Assembly: GCF_047496725.1 (NCBI RefSeq)
Contig: NC_132972.1
Coordinates: 17,712,001 to 17,776,000, forward strand
Direction: 5' to 3'
Length of the DNA: 64,000 nt
Origin: Anoplolepis gracilipes
Lineage: Eukaryota > Arthropoda > Insecta > Hymenoptera > Formicidae
Below the pieces are notes generated by a model. The model was not told the DNA's origin. It did not search any database and worked only from the letters and a program-made list of their open reading frames with translations. Made by a program: the position numbers and the translations under genes. This document shows, piece after piece, positions 35,389 to 46,824 of the stretch (within the stretch, counting starts at the first letter, position 1; each line of letters starts with the position of its first letter).

Positions 35389-35650
35389 ATTTGCTTCTAC
35401 AATCCGACGGAATTAGAATATCGTCAATATAAACGATTAGTTTTTCCTGTCTTATTAACGGATGTAAAATACTGACTAGTCTTTTTTGGAATTCCGTGGG
35501 TGACTCACTAAAACCAAAGGGAAGACGCGTGTATTTAAACTGACCTTCCGTAGTCGCAGACGATAAGTACTTTGTTGAATCTGGATGAACTTTAATATGA
35601 TGAAACCCATCTTTCAAATCAAGCAATGTAAACACGGATTTACCGCTCAA
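35345..35650 (-). pseudogene. Gypsy reverse transcriptase palm, frame-shifted segment
   Basis: Contains SVFTLLDLKDGFHHIKV, RLPFGFSESPTEFQ and the catalytic YIDDILIPSD. It overlaps the next pol segment in a different frame, so a frameshift sits at about 35370-35390. The fingers part upstream (35650-35900) is only partly readable. Confidence 0.8.
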
Positions 35651-35976
35651 TTTCGCGATGCAATCCTCGATAATTGGAAATGGATATTTTTGTTTCTGGA
35701 CCCAACTATTAAATGGTCATAAATCCACACACATACGCATTGATCCGTCTTTTTTCTTAACCGAAACTATCCGCGCGCAATACGGAGACGTACTCGGCTT
35801 AATAATTTTTCTATGCAACAAATCATCGGTAATTTTATTAATTTGGACTCGCTCTGCCTACGCAAGTCTTCTTGGCGCATACGCATATGGTGAACTGTGT
35901 TTGAGATATATCTTAACGGAATAATCGTCATCCATCGGCTGAATTGTCATGTTTTCGATTTGAATAAACAACTTGG

Positions 35977-36399
35977 TCAAACGTTTTTTAACGGCATTGT
36001 CGAAGTCAACAGTAAAATCAAAATCTTGTTTGTCGAGACATCGACTTCGCTACACGCTATCATATTCAACAAAAACTGTGGAAACAGTTCGACTTTATTA
36101 TTGCAAACATTTTTCTTCGGACGATAAACAGCTGTTATTTCGTGTTTTTCCAAGAAGTCACGACTCAAAATCAAGTCCGTCGACAAATTCTTATCAACCA
36201 AAACATGCAAAGAAATCTCAAAAACAATTCCCGGTATTTGTTCAAAACATATTATTGTTTGTGCTAAACCACATATATTTATGGAAAGGTTGTTGATTGC
36301 CTTATACGCAACCTTGACTAAAGTCAAATTTGAATTCGTATTAAAAAAAAACGTCAAAAACGTCCGCCCATATAAAAGAAATCGGACTACCCGTATCAC
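35977..36399 (-). pseudogene. Gypsy aspartic protease, C-terminal part
   Basis: The active site ALCDTGSPISFIWADVF sits at the end of the gag frame (about 36370-36420). This segment continues in another frame with LSINICGLAQTIICFEQIPG and DLILSRDFLEKHEI, the usual protease flap and hydrophobic C-terminal strands. A run of A residues near 36345 probably caused the shift. Confidence 0.7.
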
Positions 36400-37543
36400 A
36401 AAGAGCGCTCAAACAATAATTTGTATTATTTAAATTAACGATTTTTACAGAAACATTGTTAATTATGATTTTCCTACCGGAATCCTGCTGCACCACTGCA
36501 ACCGTCTCTGTTGGACCCTGAGAGGGATGAACTGCAGACACCGCAGCCGCCACCGCCGGAACGACCGTTGAATGCTGCTGCTTCCTCTCCATTAGTTTCG
36601 GGCAACTAAAGCGATAGTGGCCCAACTCTTTGCAGTACGCACATGGAAACTTAGGCCTACGATAATTTTTTTTTGCGTGCCCGGGCTTACCACAGCTATC
36701 ACACCGCTGCTGATGATGTTGATGATGACCAGAACCCGATGATTTTACCGCGATAGCACGTCGTCCCTCCGGCTTTGCCGTGACCGCCGTTATCCGATGC
36801 ATCTCGTCCAAGAACTGGTCGACTGTTTCGACCCGTAGGGATGCTGCCAAAGCTCTCAATGCCTGGCTATTGATGCCGGACATCAGCATCTGCACTGAGT
36901 CTCGTTGAGATAGATTGAGACTGTGCGTCAATGCGAGCTGGTCCATGGTATATTTCTGGAAAGATTCCTTTCCAGCACTCCACTTTCTTGCCTCGATTTT
37001 CTGCAAGACCACGTTAAACTGGACGGTGCGATCAAACTTCTTCATGATCGCTTGGCTGAAGCCGGTCCACAACTCCAACATTTCTCCGAGATCGAACCAT
37101 CGTCTGGCCAGCCCTGCTAATCTGCTTGTAGCTGCGAGGAGAGTCACGTCGTCTGATACCTGGTGTATTCGGGCACTACGATCCACCCATTGCACCCAGA
37201 GACGCACATTTTCCTCGTCTGTCCCTTTGAATTCGAGAATTTGTGGGGACAAAAGATTCACCGCATGAGCGGGTGAAGCGACTGCAATAGAACTCTGTGA
37301 TGGTGAGTTTCTCGGCCCGTCGGCTCGCGCCTCTCGGCCGGAGTCGACGCTCCACGACGATCCCTGATTTCCGTTCATCGCTGTTAGAACTTGAAGCATC
37401 TGCTGAAGAAGATGCTGTTGACTGTTCATCTGTGTCTGCATGGTATTTGTGAACTTGGCCATCTGGGCAGCCAGATCACTTGATGCTGCATTAAAATCAG
37501 CCGTCGATGGTTGATTCAATGCTTCCGCCGCTTCGGCATTCAT
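36341..37543 (-). CDS. Gypsy gag (capsid and nucleocapsid)
   Basis: 400 residues starting MNAEAAEALNQPS. A Gln/Met-rich N-terminus leads into a retrotransposon gag capsid (VRLWVQWVDRSARIHQVSDD, LAGLARRWFDL, FQKYTMDQLALTHSL). It then has two zinc knuckles (CDSCGKPGHAKKNYRR and CAYCKELGHYRFSC; the first lacks its last Cys). It ends in the protease active site. Gag coats the element RNA. The frame is fully open. Confidence 0.9.
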   Translation of the reverse strand: MNAEAAEALNQPSTADFNAASSDLAAQMAKFTNTMQTQMNSQQHLLQQMLQVLTAMNGNQGSSWSVDSGREARADGPRNSPSQSSIAVASPAHAVNLLSPQILEFKGTDEENVRLWVQWVDRSARIHQVSDDVTLLAATSRLAGLARRWFDLGEMLELWTGFSQAIMKKFDRTVQFNVVLQKIEARKWSAGKESFQKYTMDQLALTHSLNLSQRDSVQMLMSGINSQALRALAASLRVETVDQFLDEMHRITAVTAKPEGRRAIAVKSSGSGHHQHHQQRCDSCGKPGHAKKNYRRPKFPCAYCKELGHYRFSCPKLMERKQQHSTVVPAVAAAVSAVHPSQGPTETVAVVQQDSGRKIIINNVSVKIVNLNNTNYCLSALCDTGSPISFIWADVFDVFF

Positions 37544-37836
37544 TTCGTCCTATTCGAAACTTAGCGAAGGTGCATTCAACTCGAAATAACCCATGATAAT
37601 ATCAATTAATTTTGATTTGTCATTTACTATCTTCAAATGATATTGAGCAGCCTCTTCTTTGAGTTGCTTCAACGTCAATCCGTCCAAGCGAGCTCGATGC
37701 ATCTTGAGGTGCACACACTATTTCCGATAGCAAGAAGCACGGAAAAACCGTAGCAATTTGTTATAAATCAATGTCTCTAATGCACAAACTATCGCACGAG
37801 CGAGACACACAAATCAGATCCCATTTCTGATAAATC
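37544..37836 (-). other. Leader region of the third gypsy element
   Basis: Lies between the 5' LTR and gag. The sequence touching the LTR on the minus strand reads GATTTATCAGAAATGGGATC, where the primer binding site should be. I could not match it to a tRNA. Confidence 0.5.
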
Positions 37837-38628
37837 TGTAGGAAATTCTACTCGATGTAAAAAGTTTATAAATAAATAAAAAACAATAAATAACAAACGG
37901 CCTTAGAGAGCAAACCTGTGTACTGATAAACGAGTTAGGTGATAATTAACAAACCATATAATTAATCGACAAAGTAAAATATTATAATTAATATCAAAAA
38001 CTTCAACTTTATCATACATATGTCGTGAAATCACCAATAATAAATCTATAATATCACAATTATATATCGCATCAATACCTAACCTTATATTAAACGATAA
38101 ATGTTTAGAGAGATTAAATTAACAATTAAATATAATTCGAGTGCGTACGTTTCAAGCTCATTTTTAAGTCTTCTTCAGCGCAATAGTAAAAATACAATTT
38201 TAATAGAACGAGAATTTATAAAGTATTAGTAATATATAAAAAGTAATTTATAAAAATTAATTAGTAATTTATAAAAAATTTATAAATGTAAGTGTAATGA
38301 AGTTGTTAACTTCGTTGTTAAGACCGTCTCCGATGTGTTTTTTAAAAAATTTTTTGGCAGACAACAGAGTCAACATTACAAAAACCACTGACCTTATAAT
38401 ATTGTATGTGAATAGCAATGATCGTTGAAATCTGTAAATAAATGATGTTTTTACTAAAGTAACTTTTGCCATAATAATTACTAATCAGTAACTGATAGGT
38501 GCTCACTCACTCTTAACAATATATAGTGACGGTTGGTATTAAATTGTTGACTCGTGTACTGTGGAGTTCACTCGGATAATGTCAGAACACAATAACAAGT
38601 TACGTATATATATATTGTGTTCCCACCA

Positions 38629-39108
38629 CTAGATTTTTGGAAGAGCATTAACAATATCATGATAGACACTCGGTAAATTTTCCGTGTCAATTTGTAAATT
38701 TAGACAGTTCCTTTGTCTTTTGATGAACAGCATCTCAGAGATAAGCCTCTTGTTATAAAATGGAGCCTTGTCAAGGATTCTAACGTTATCCCAGTCAAAA
38801 TCATGGTCAAATTCTCTTCTGTGGTTAGTGATTACCGAGGTTGTGTTAGTATTATGATGTATATGTTTTTTATGTTCATTGATTCTAGTTTTTAACTTGC
38901 GGGAAGTTTGACCAACGTATGAGGCGTCACAATGTAGACAGTTTATTTTATAAACGACGTTAGTTTTTGATTCAGTAGGAATGATGTCTTTATGAACTCT
39001 AATTAATCTATTTATTTTGTTAAGACTAAACTGTGCGATTTTCACTCTCGAATTTTTTGTTATCCTATTAAAAATTCGAGAGTGAAAATCGCAGTTTAAT
39101 CTTAACAA
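38629..39108 (-). CDS. Penelope GIY-YIG endonuclease fragment, left copy
   Basis: The GIY-YIG core reads VVYKINCLHC then ASYVGQTSRKLKTRINEH, followed by HHNTNTTSVITNHRREFDHD and the C-terminal LLFIKRQRNCLNLQ-like block. Ends LPKI. The reverse transcriptase domain is absent. The first residues of the computed frame come from the opposite arm of the palindrome and are not native. Confidence 0.8.
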   Translation of the reverse strand: MLRLNCDFHSRIFNRITKNSRVKIAQFSLNKINRLIRVHKDIIPTESKTNVVYKINCLHCDASYVGQTSRKLKTRINEHKKHIHHNTNTTSVITNHRREFDHDFDWDNVRILDKAPFYNKRLISEMLFIKRQRNCLNLQIDTENLPSVYHDIVNALPKI

Positions 39109-39495
39109 AATAAATAGATTAATTAGAGCTCATAAAGACATCATTCCTACTGAATCAAAAACTAACGTCGTTTATAAAATAAACTGTCTACATTGTGACG
39201 CCTCATACGTTGGTCAAACTTCCCGCAAGTTAAAAACTAGAATCAACGAACATAAAAGACATATACATCATAATACTAATACAAACTCGGTAATTACTAA
39301 TCATAGGCGGGAGTTTAATCATGAATTTGACTGGGATGATGTTAAAATACTCGATGAGACTCAATTTTATAACAAGAGGCTTATCTCTGAGATGCTGTTC
39401 ATCAAAAGACAAAGGAACTGTCTAAATTTACAAATTGACACGGAAAATTTACCGAGTGTCTATCATGATATTGTTAATGCTCTTCCAAAAATCTA
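39068..39495 (+). pseudogene. Penelope GIY-YIG endonuclease fragment, right copy
   Basis: Plus-strand mirror of the left copy. It can be read from about 39150, encoding the same YKINCLHC and YVGQTSRKLKTRI blocks. A small deletion near 39100 (GCAGTTTAATC where the other copy has GCACAGTTTAGTC) shifts the beginning, and several substitutions have accumulated. Confidence 0.75.
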
Positions 39496-40799
39496 GTGGT
39501 GGGAACACAATATATATATACGTAACTTGTTATTGTGTTCTGACATTATCCGAGTGAACTCCACAGTACACGAGTCAACAATTTACCAACCGTCACTATA
39601 TATTGTTAAGAGTGAGTGAGCACCTATCAGTTACTGATTAGTGATTATTATGGCAAAAGTTACTTTAGTAAAAACATCACTTATTTATAGATTTCAACGA
39701 TCATTGCTATTCACATACAATATTATAAGGTCAGTGGTTTTTGTAATGTTGACTCTGTTGTCTGCCAAAAAATTTTTTAAAAAACACACATCGGAGACGG
39801 TCTTAACAGCGAAGTTAACAACTTCATTACACTTACATTTATAAATTTTTTATAAATTACTAATTAATTTTTATAAATTACTTTTTATATATTACTAATA
39901 ATTTATAAATTCTCGTTCTATTAAAATTGTAAATTTGTATTTTTACTATTGTGCTGAAGAAGACTTAAAAATGAGCTTGAAACGTACGCACTCGAATTAT
40001 ATTTAATTGTTAATTTAATCTCTCTAAACATTTATCGTTTAATATAAGGTTAGGTAATGATGCGATAGTGCGATATATAATTGTGATATTATAGATTTAT
40101 TATTGGTAATTTCACGACATATGTATGATAAAGTTGAAGTTTTTGATATTAATTATAATATATTTTACTTTGTCGATTAATTATATGGTTTGTTAATTAT
40201 CACCTAACTCGTTTATCAGTACACAGATTTGCTCTCTAAGGGCGTTTGTTATTTATCGTTCTTAATTTATATTTAAGAGAGCACTGATTTCATTTATTTA
40301 TGTAATTTATAAATAAATAAAGAAAAGATAAATAAATGTTTGTCAGGAAATAAATGTTTATAAAAATTAAGATTGTTCACCACCGCACAAGCGTGTAATA
40401 AAACGATGGTGGCCTCGGAGTTGATACTCCAGAATGATGCCACACTGAAATGTCAGGTTGGTCGTCTTATAAATAATTAGCACAGTTAATTATACCAGAC
40501 AGATCTTTTATTTGATAACTATTCAACACAACGCGGATTAAATAATACAAACGTTATCTCTCTTTTAATTCGGTTCGATCACCGTTACAATTGAGAGCCT
40601 CGCGATCTTCGTTTGTTAACAAAAGAACACGTCCTAACAGTATCGCGGCTCGAGAGAGAGTGCTCTCACACTCACGTTGATATCTCGCATTAGGTTCCTT
40701 CGGCGCGAAGACAAATTGATGACGATTTATACGTCATCGCGGCGCAGGCGCTCGATAACCCAGTCTTCTCGGTGTACACCGGGTGTCGCAAATCTTACA

Positions 40800-41862
40800 A
40801 TATGTAATATTGGTACATATATGTTACTTATGTGTAACACATATAAGAAAATTTCTCTCGTTAATGTATAATAAGTGCATAAATACTAATAATCATAAAT
40901 TATGCACTCATATTTAAAACAACTATATTTAAAATATTTTTCTTAAATAAAATTGCATTTAAATCACAGCAGCATTATATGACTTAGAACAGGCCTGTGG
41001 CCTAGTTTCGTAGAAAGAAATAAAAAGAATTAAACAATAAGCAAAAATCGGCCAAAAAATGCAAAGCAGTTACAAGTTAACTTGAAAAAAAAAATCCGTT
41101 TTTATGGTTAAACTGGCTGTATATCTTTTTCTTTCCAATGTAAACTCTAATGATTACTACTAATATAATTACTCAAAATGTTACTATTAATTCAAAATAT
41201 TACTAATTATTTAGAATAAAGTATTAGTATTATAACAGAAAAGACATTTTTGTACTATAGTAACAAAATAAACAAAAACTTTAAATTTTTTGTCGCCAGT
41301 AACGATCAGCAATTTATATAAAGCTGTATTTCAAAATTACTACCAGCCAGAGCAGTGTCAGTTATAATTCACGTTACTTTACGTATACTCAAGTCCCTGG
41401 CACTATAGCTATTCTTCCAATACAAAAATATTATCCTCTGAATGTCATCAGTAATATACGTCACTATGCGATGCTGATAGTCAAGTTGATCTATATATGA
41501 CGGTGTGGCCAGTATCGCTAATTTGAAATTATTTGATTATTGCTTTTATTTATAAAGAAATTCTTTGCAAATTTAATAAATTTATTGTTTACAATCGTTT
41601 ATATTCTTTTTTAGTTTCACGATGCTTACGTGCGTTGTGCCTATAAGTTGTCCACAAAATAAACCGAGCACTTGACTAGCGGCGGACATTTAGAAGGATA
41701 ATTTTACGGCTGTGCCAAGGACCTAATACGTATATAATACATTTGCAGCGTTGATAACAATTTTGCGTTGAGCACAGTCTAAGGAAATTCTTTATAGACC
41801 CAAAACCGGACTTTTGATTGCCTTTTCTTCGTTAGGCATTGATTGTAGTTATCAGTTTTTTT
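40800..41862. other. AT-rich non-coding DNA, 3' flank of the DUF4806 gene
   Basis: No supported gene or repeat. Part may be the 3' UTR of the minus-strand DUF4806 gene that ends at 41863. Confidence 0.45.
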
Positions 41863-41972
41863 CTACACACTGCCATTATGTTGTTTACGCCATGGTGCAT
41901 TTGCAAGTAAAGTATTAGCAACTTTGTCACATATTGTCAAATCTTTTGCTTCAAAGCGTGTCATTAGAGCAC
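41863..41972 (-). CDS. DUF4806 gene, last exon
   Basis: Follows a TTTGTTTCAATGTTTAG acceptor and joins the previous exon in phase (G|GT). It encodes GALMTRFEAKDLTICDKVAN and ends with HNGSV and TAG at 41863-41865. It is the short C-terminal tail after the DUF4806 domain. Confidence 0.6.
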
Positions 41973-42133
41973 CTAAACATTGAAACAAAAAGTATATAAA
42001 ATAAAAATATAAATAAGTACGACAAAATAAATTACGTGTGCAGTATAATTCTTCATACAAAATAAATCAAAAATAAAAATGACGTGTATTACCTAAGAAA
42101 CAAAATGGAATATTAACAACAATAAATTCTTAC

Positions 42134-42296
42134 CTTGTACTAGTTCCCATATCTTAAGATTTTTAAATCTTTGTTTTCCTCGTGTACCGTGGAAATTATA
42201 ATTGCTAGCTAAAGAGTTACTTAAAATTTTTGATAGCAATTTTTTGACAGAATTTTCTATGCTTTTTGGATCAATAAATTTTGCAAAATAAAAGGT
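42134..42296 (-). CDS. DUF4806 gene, domain exon
   Basis: Flanked by TTTCCAG acceptor and GTAAGA donor. It encodes TFYFAKFIDPKSIENSVKKL then SNSLASNYNFHGTRGKQRFK and NLKIWELVQ, the core of the DUF4806 domain. Insect proteins of this kind have an N-terminal WW-like region and this C-terminal domain; the function is unknown. Both splice phases agree with the neighbours. Confidence 0.7.
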
Positions 42297-42704
42297 CTGG
42301 AAATAGAAAATTATTTGTCAAATAAAATAATCATAACTTAAACGTGCACAATAATGTAAACCAGGCCTGTACAACTGAAAAAAACATCAATAATGCTGTT
42401 TGCATAGGCAACACGCGATACTAAGAGCATTGGCGGGCACAATTTTCTTTTTTAATAATTTTCTTTTTAAATAAATTGTGTGGTATAAATTGATATAAAT
42501 TCTGTCTGTAACTTATCTTCTCTTTTGTCATGTTACACTCTTCTCTTCTATATATTATTTTTATCTAAAAATTATCTTTTTTATCTTAAAATTTGATAAC
42601 CACGGCCACAAGTATTATTTTTAACTGCCCGCAATTACCCGAGCAACTAGTTGTGCAGTTGGCTTTAAAAAAATATTAATTATATATTATTGATCTAAAC
42701 TTAC

Positions 42705-42966
42705 CGCTGTTATAAATTGTTATTATCTTTAAGAAATTCTTCCATTTGATTCAATTCAAGCTCAGTTTCAACTGGAAAAGATGGGAGACCACTAGGGCGT
42801 TTAACAACTTTTTCTTCAGGGAGTAAATAGCGGTGCAGTTTTTCTTGATTCATCATAAAAATATCCACTTTGTTGTTAATTTGTTTTGTAATTTCCATAT
42901 TTTCATCTAATTTGTAAATACAATTAGCAAGCATAGTTTGTAGTGATGAATCCTCTGAAATTAATC
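42705..42966 (-). CDS. DUF4806 gene, linker exon with a frameshift
   Basis: Follows TTTTTTTCTAG at 42967-42968. It reads LISEDSSLQTMLANCIYKLD, a coiled-coil-like stretch (EITKQINNKVDIFMMNQEKL), then GLPSFPVETELELNQMEEFL, the start of the DUF4806 domain. A stop follows at the end because of a one-base shift near 42720; in the neighbouring frame it joins the domain exon properly. The incoming phase (A|GA) fits the exon ending at 57867, on the far side of the 14.8-kb insertion. Confidence 0.65.
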
Positions 42967-43956
42967 CTAGAAAAAAATGTTATTTTAGAGATATATTATT
43001 TATTATTTAAAAAATATACAGGATGATTCAAAAAAACCTGATGTCCTTAAAATAACATTATATTTTTGAGCAAATTCTAAGACGATTTTTCCTTATACAA
43101 AATTTTGTCCGAAGCTTAGTTTTTGAGATATAATTAAAAATAGCTAATTACGAGCCGGGTACAACGGGCAGGCAGGGACGGCGCAACGCGGCATGGTCTA
43201 ATGGCTTCCATAGACGATTAATACTATTGCATAAAATTTTATATTGCACAATATTATTGATTGAAGTTTATTGAGCAATTATTGCATTATCCAATACAAT
43301 TATTAGACAATATTATTGACCGCCTAGGAGGCTGTAATGTGACGGTTGAAATCGTTAATAACGCGAGTAATCGTTTTACATAATTGACAATAAATTTGCA
43401 AGCGGACAAGCAAAAAATGAAGTAATAATTACGGTTTAATTAAATATTTTTACCTTTAAGAAAATCCACGAGTTTATGATCCTTTTGGTGATTTATTCGG
43501 CTTGTGAATGACAGCTTCTGAATTTCACTTCACAGTTCACAATTTCATAATAAATATCACTAGAAACATTGTGAAACTGTATTTACTGCAGTACTTCACT
43601 ATCACTCGCCTAAATATTAAATTCCGCACAGATTGAGAGATCCACGATAAAATACGACCGATTTATTATTATTTACGAAGGTTACGATTATTTGTTTACT
43701 CTCTGACTGATCATAGTTCATCTACACTCACAAGATAGCACTAATGTGATCGTCGATAACAAAGGAATTGCACGAAAAAAATCTCGACGCGCATACCGTG
43801 ACATACCTCGTGGAACAAAAAAAATCGCGTTTAATTTTTTTATTAAAAAATCTATAATAATAATATTGAAATATCTACAATTTAATCTTTTATTAAAATA
43901 TGTAATAAATCAATAATATAAAAACAGTTTTGTTAATGTATTGTATCTAATATTTA

Positions 43957-45024
43957 TTAAAAAGAAAAATTTACAAAAGGTGTTCGAAATGACCACCGTC
44001 CATCGTGACGCAAGCTCTTAATCGTTTTAATATATTAATTTGTACATTTTCCAACATATTTTCATTAATGTTCCAAATTGCTTCATGGAGTTTGGCGTCC
44101 AATTCTTCCATGAAGTTTCAGGAAGTTTTCTGTAAACGATTTCTTTACAGTAACCCCATAAAAAATCTAAAGGGTTGAAATCCGGAGATCTTGCCGGCCA
44201 ACGTATTGGATCATAATGGCCCATCCAACGCTCAGGAAACTGCCGATTCAAATATTGAGTCACAACTCTGGCGTTGTGTGGCCCGGCACCATCTTGTTGA
44301 AAAACAAGATTATTCCTTTCGACTAGAAGAACGTCTTCTACAAATTCCGGCATTGTATTTTCCAGGAAGTCGAGATAATTTACGCCATTTAAAACGTCCG
44401 GAAGATAAATCGGACCCAATATTTGATGTCCCATAATTCCTGCCCAGACATTCCTCTTCCAACGAGTCTGAAAACTCCTAGGTCGAGTAAGGTGAGGATT
44501 TTCATCACTCCAATAGTGACTGTTATGCATATTGAAGATACCTTCTCGTGTGAATAGCGATTCATCACACGAGAAAGAAATCTCGGATCTTTTCATCCAC
44601 CTTCCTCAAGATATCTTCGCAAAAGATCCTTCTCCGAAGATAGTCTCCTGGTTGTAATTCCTGTACGCGGGTATAATAATATGCGTGTAATTTTTCGTCG
44701 TTTAAAATTCTTTGTACAGTAGAATATGATAAATTGTGCTCTCGAGCAATGATTCTAATGCTAGTTTCCGGTTCTTGTTCGACAGCATGAATAACTGTTT
44801 CCGTATTTCTTAAATTTCTTGCCTCACGCATTTTTCCAGCATCATGTTTATTTATTAATACGCTACCCGTTTCAAACAATCTTTGAGCTGCTGCTAGTAT
44901 CACGTTCGGCGACGGATGTCGTGCTCGGTTCGGCGTACCTTCTTGCAGCTGGATGATGCTGCCCTTGACATTCACCGAGTGCCATCAGCATATCATAGTA
45001 TTCTTGCGTAGTATACAATGCCAT
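43957..45024 (-). pseudogene. Tc1/mariner-superfamily (DUF4817 type) transposase, left arm
   Basis: The ATG at 45024 opens MALYTTQEYYDMLMALGECQ, a DUF4817-like start. A helix-turn-helix (IRIIAREHNLSYSTVQRIL) follows in a second frame. The catalytic part is in a third frame: SCDESLFTREGIF, VFQQDGAGPHNARVV and WPARSPDFNPLDFLWGYCK (36 residues between the second and third Asp). The C-terminus (about RFKSLRHDGRWSFRTPF) needs another shift. Frameshifts fall near 44935, 44596 and 44115. The protein would cut at CAGG..TA ends, but this copy cannot be translated whole. Confidence 0.9.
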
Positions 45025-45363
45025 TTCTTTCTTGCGTATTTTAATGAAAGGTGAAGATTAACGCAGATATCGATTAATATTGTATTATTTACACAATATG
45101 ATCGTTGCCTTGCAACCGCAAAATAACGCTCTGTTTTTTTTTGTGGCAAAATTTTTAATGCTCAAACATTGTATGTAATCGGCAAAATTTTAGCAAATAA
45201 AAAGGATAAAAAAAATTTGCAAATTTTTTGTCACAATTTTTTTTTTGTATTTTTACATAATCATACCAATTTCATACAATTTCTAAACATTTATTTATTA
45301 ATATTTTAATAACACATAATCAATAATTAACACATTAGCAATAATTTTAATGCTAGAGTAGTA
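45025..45363. other. Arm DNA upstream of the transposase
   Basis: AT-rich; holds GTTATTATTTA-type runs and no gene. It is presumably the transposase 5' flank. Confidence 0.5.
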
Positions 45364-45680
45364 ATGGGGCAGGTATGGCCCGTCAAAACAAACCCCCACC
45401 ACCGCGCCCTCGGGCACCGCGGGGGGTGTCTGGTGTTTTCCCCCACTACCACCAGGACTGACAGAAAAAAAATTGGCGGTTGGAGAAGGAAGGGTTAGCG
45501 CTCAGGTAAGAAAAATTTATTTTTTGAAAAAATTTTCTGGTTTTCTCGGGATTTGAACCTGGATCCTTCGTATTGCTGATCCTGGTCCTGGTATGCTGAG
45601 CTAAATAAGAACTTACTAGAGTAAAGGTTAGATAAGGCATTTATGTTATGTAGTGGGGCAGGTATGGCCCGTCAAAACAA
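45364..45680 (-). repeat. tRNA-like SINE unit between 28-bp direct repeats, left arm
   Basis: Mirror image of 55149-55465. A copy of TGGGGCAGGTATGGCCCGTC occurs at both ends. The interior, read on the minus strand, contains TTAGCTCAGC (A-box-like) and GGTTCAAATCCCG (B-box-like). Confidence 0.6.
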
Positions 45681-46142
45681 ATGACGTCACATGGTAGGCG
45701 ACCGTGTATAACGTCATGCCTGTGAAGATGAAAAAAGGATAATAACACAGGAATATGCAGGTTCTATCAAACGCGACGGTATGACGCAACGAAAGAAATA
45801 GTATTATCGGTGGCTTATATTATACTGCGCGCCTATTGTTGAAAGAGGTTGCGGAATATCCTCTTTCAACAATAAAAGTAACGGAACTACTTACATGTAA
45901 AATGGGAAAGAGGAGTGGGTGAAAGAAATAGATGATTAAAAATAAAATTGCTCACATTTATTGATGCAGATTTTTACTACAAAAATCAATATTCTTATTA
46001 CATATAATTAAGGTAATAATTAATTTTTATTAAGTAATAGTACAATGTATTTTTTTATATTTTATTACACAGAGGTTTACATGTTTAAACATTACATGTC
46101 GGTATGTTTAATACGGTTTTCGTGAAAGAAAATTTTATTAAA

Positions 46143-46620
46143 TCATCGTACAATCAAGCGATCGTTACGTTCGCAATCTTCGGTAAAAAGAGTAAGAAAC
46201 TGATTAAGATCGTAACCACTACACATATAATATAAAAATACGCAGCAGTATTGCCCACAAGTTTGAGAAAAAATTCCTTGTAATTGCTGGGTATTCCAAT
46301 GGTGGATGGTGGAATTTCGCCGCAGTCGGAGTAAAAATCCGGAATACAAAGAGGATAATCCGTAGCTATCGAAGTAAGTACCTGTACCGTATTTATCGAG
46401 GAAGAAACCGACCCAATGTTCTCCAGGTCGAGTATGGTTGTCGGTGTTAGCAACGATGGCCGTCGACCTCGTCCACACCCTCAGAACTCTGTCGGCAGAA
46501 TACACTCCCACATGTCTGGCATCGAGATGATGGAGTGCTTGCAAAATTTCGCGAGAGTTTATTTTTTTCCAACAAAGGCGAACGAACGTACGGTATTATT
46601 TGAATAACGTCGGTTTTTAC
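46143..46620 (-). pseudogene. PRO: Polinton adenain-type cysteine protease (PRO)
   Basis: The reading frame has INSREILQALHHLDARHVGV, the catalytic His in PGEHWVGFFLD, an Asp in TYFDSYGLSS and the nucleophile Cys in SQTCGQYCCVFLYY. This is the adenain or Ulp1-related protease that matures Polinton capsids. Length (about 135 residues plus N-terminus) is short for the family. An alternative N-terminal frame (46447-46761) overlaps it, so a frameshift near 46545 is likely. It is the last gene in the minus-strand array, next to the left arm. Confidence 0.85.
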
Positions 46621-46824
46621 CTTTTTTGATAATGCGATTTTATCAATATCTTTCAGGTTTTCAATGTCGGTTTGCGTAGAAATGTTAGTAATTTTGAACT
46701 TGTTTCCATCCAGTAACGTCTTTGATTTCGTCAATTTCGAATCCCTCTTCTTCTTTTTCAATTAGATGTTCGATTTTTTGCAGGTTTTGTTTCTCTATTT
46801 CATTACTCGATTTAATATTTTCAT
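46621..46824 (-). other. Spacer before PRO with a shifted N-terminal frame
   Basis: A Lys-rich open frame (46447-46761, beginning MKKKKRDSKLTKSK) is probably the N-terminal extension of PRO in another frame. No separate gene is supported. Confidence 0.4.

Larger units (their letters stand above)
37886..40307. mobile_element. Palindromic pair of 5'-truncated Penelope-like fragments
   Basis: Two copies of about 1.18 kb are joined head to head at about 39062 (TTTTCACTCTCGAATTTTT, short spacer, AAAAATTCGAGAGTGAAAA). Each contains the C-terminal endonuclease region and the 3' UTR. Both are truncated at the same 5' point, which produces an almost perfect palindrome. It is inserted in a gypsy LTR. 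Penelope-like elements are known for inverted and partly duplicated copies. Confidence 0.85.
32583..40799 (-). mobile_element. Third Ty3/gypsy retrotransposon, both LTRs, with a Penelope insertion
   Basis: Minus-strand order: 5' LTR (40799 down to 37837, split by a Penelope palindrome), leader, gag, protease, reverse transcriptase, RNase H, integrase, 3' LTR. No envelope is visible. The two LTRs have visible point and indel differences, so the insertion is not very recent. The frames are broken in the protease to reverse transcriptase part (about 35650-35980). This is the most complete retrotransposon in the window. Confidence 0.9.
37837..40799 (-). repeat. 5' LTR of the third gypsy element, split
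   Basis: 37837-37885 matches one end of the 3' LTR and 40308-40799 the rest. The 2.4-kb Penelope palindrome lies between, flanked by similar TAAATAAATAAA sequence. On the minus strand the LTR starts TGTAAGATTTGCG at 40799. Confidence 0.85.
43019..45929 (-). repeat. Left inverted arm of the composite
   Basis: 2.9 kb, the inverted copy of 54908-57809. From the outside in it has a non-coding part with CAATATTATTGA repeats (43230-43330), the transposase pseudogene (43957-45024), an AT-rich stretch, a 289-bp tRNA-like SINE unit, and a CCTCTTTCAACAATA block. Differences from the other arm are few and mostly at the outer and inner tips. Confidence 0.9.
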
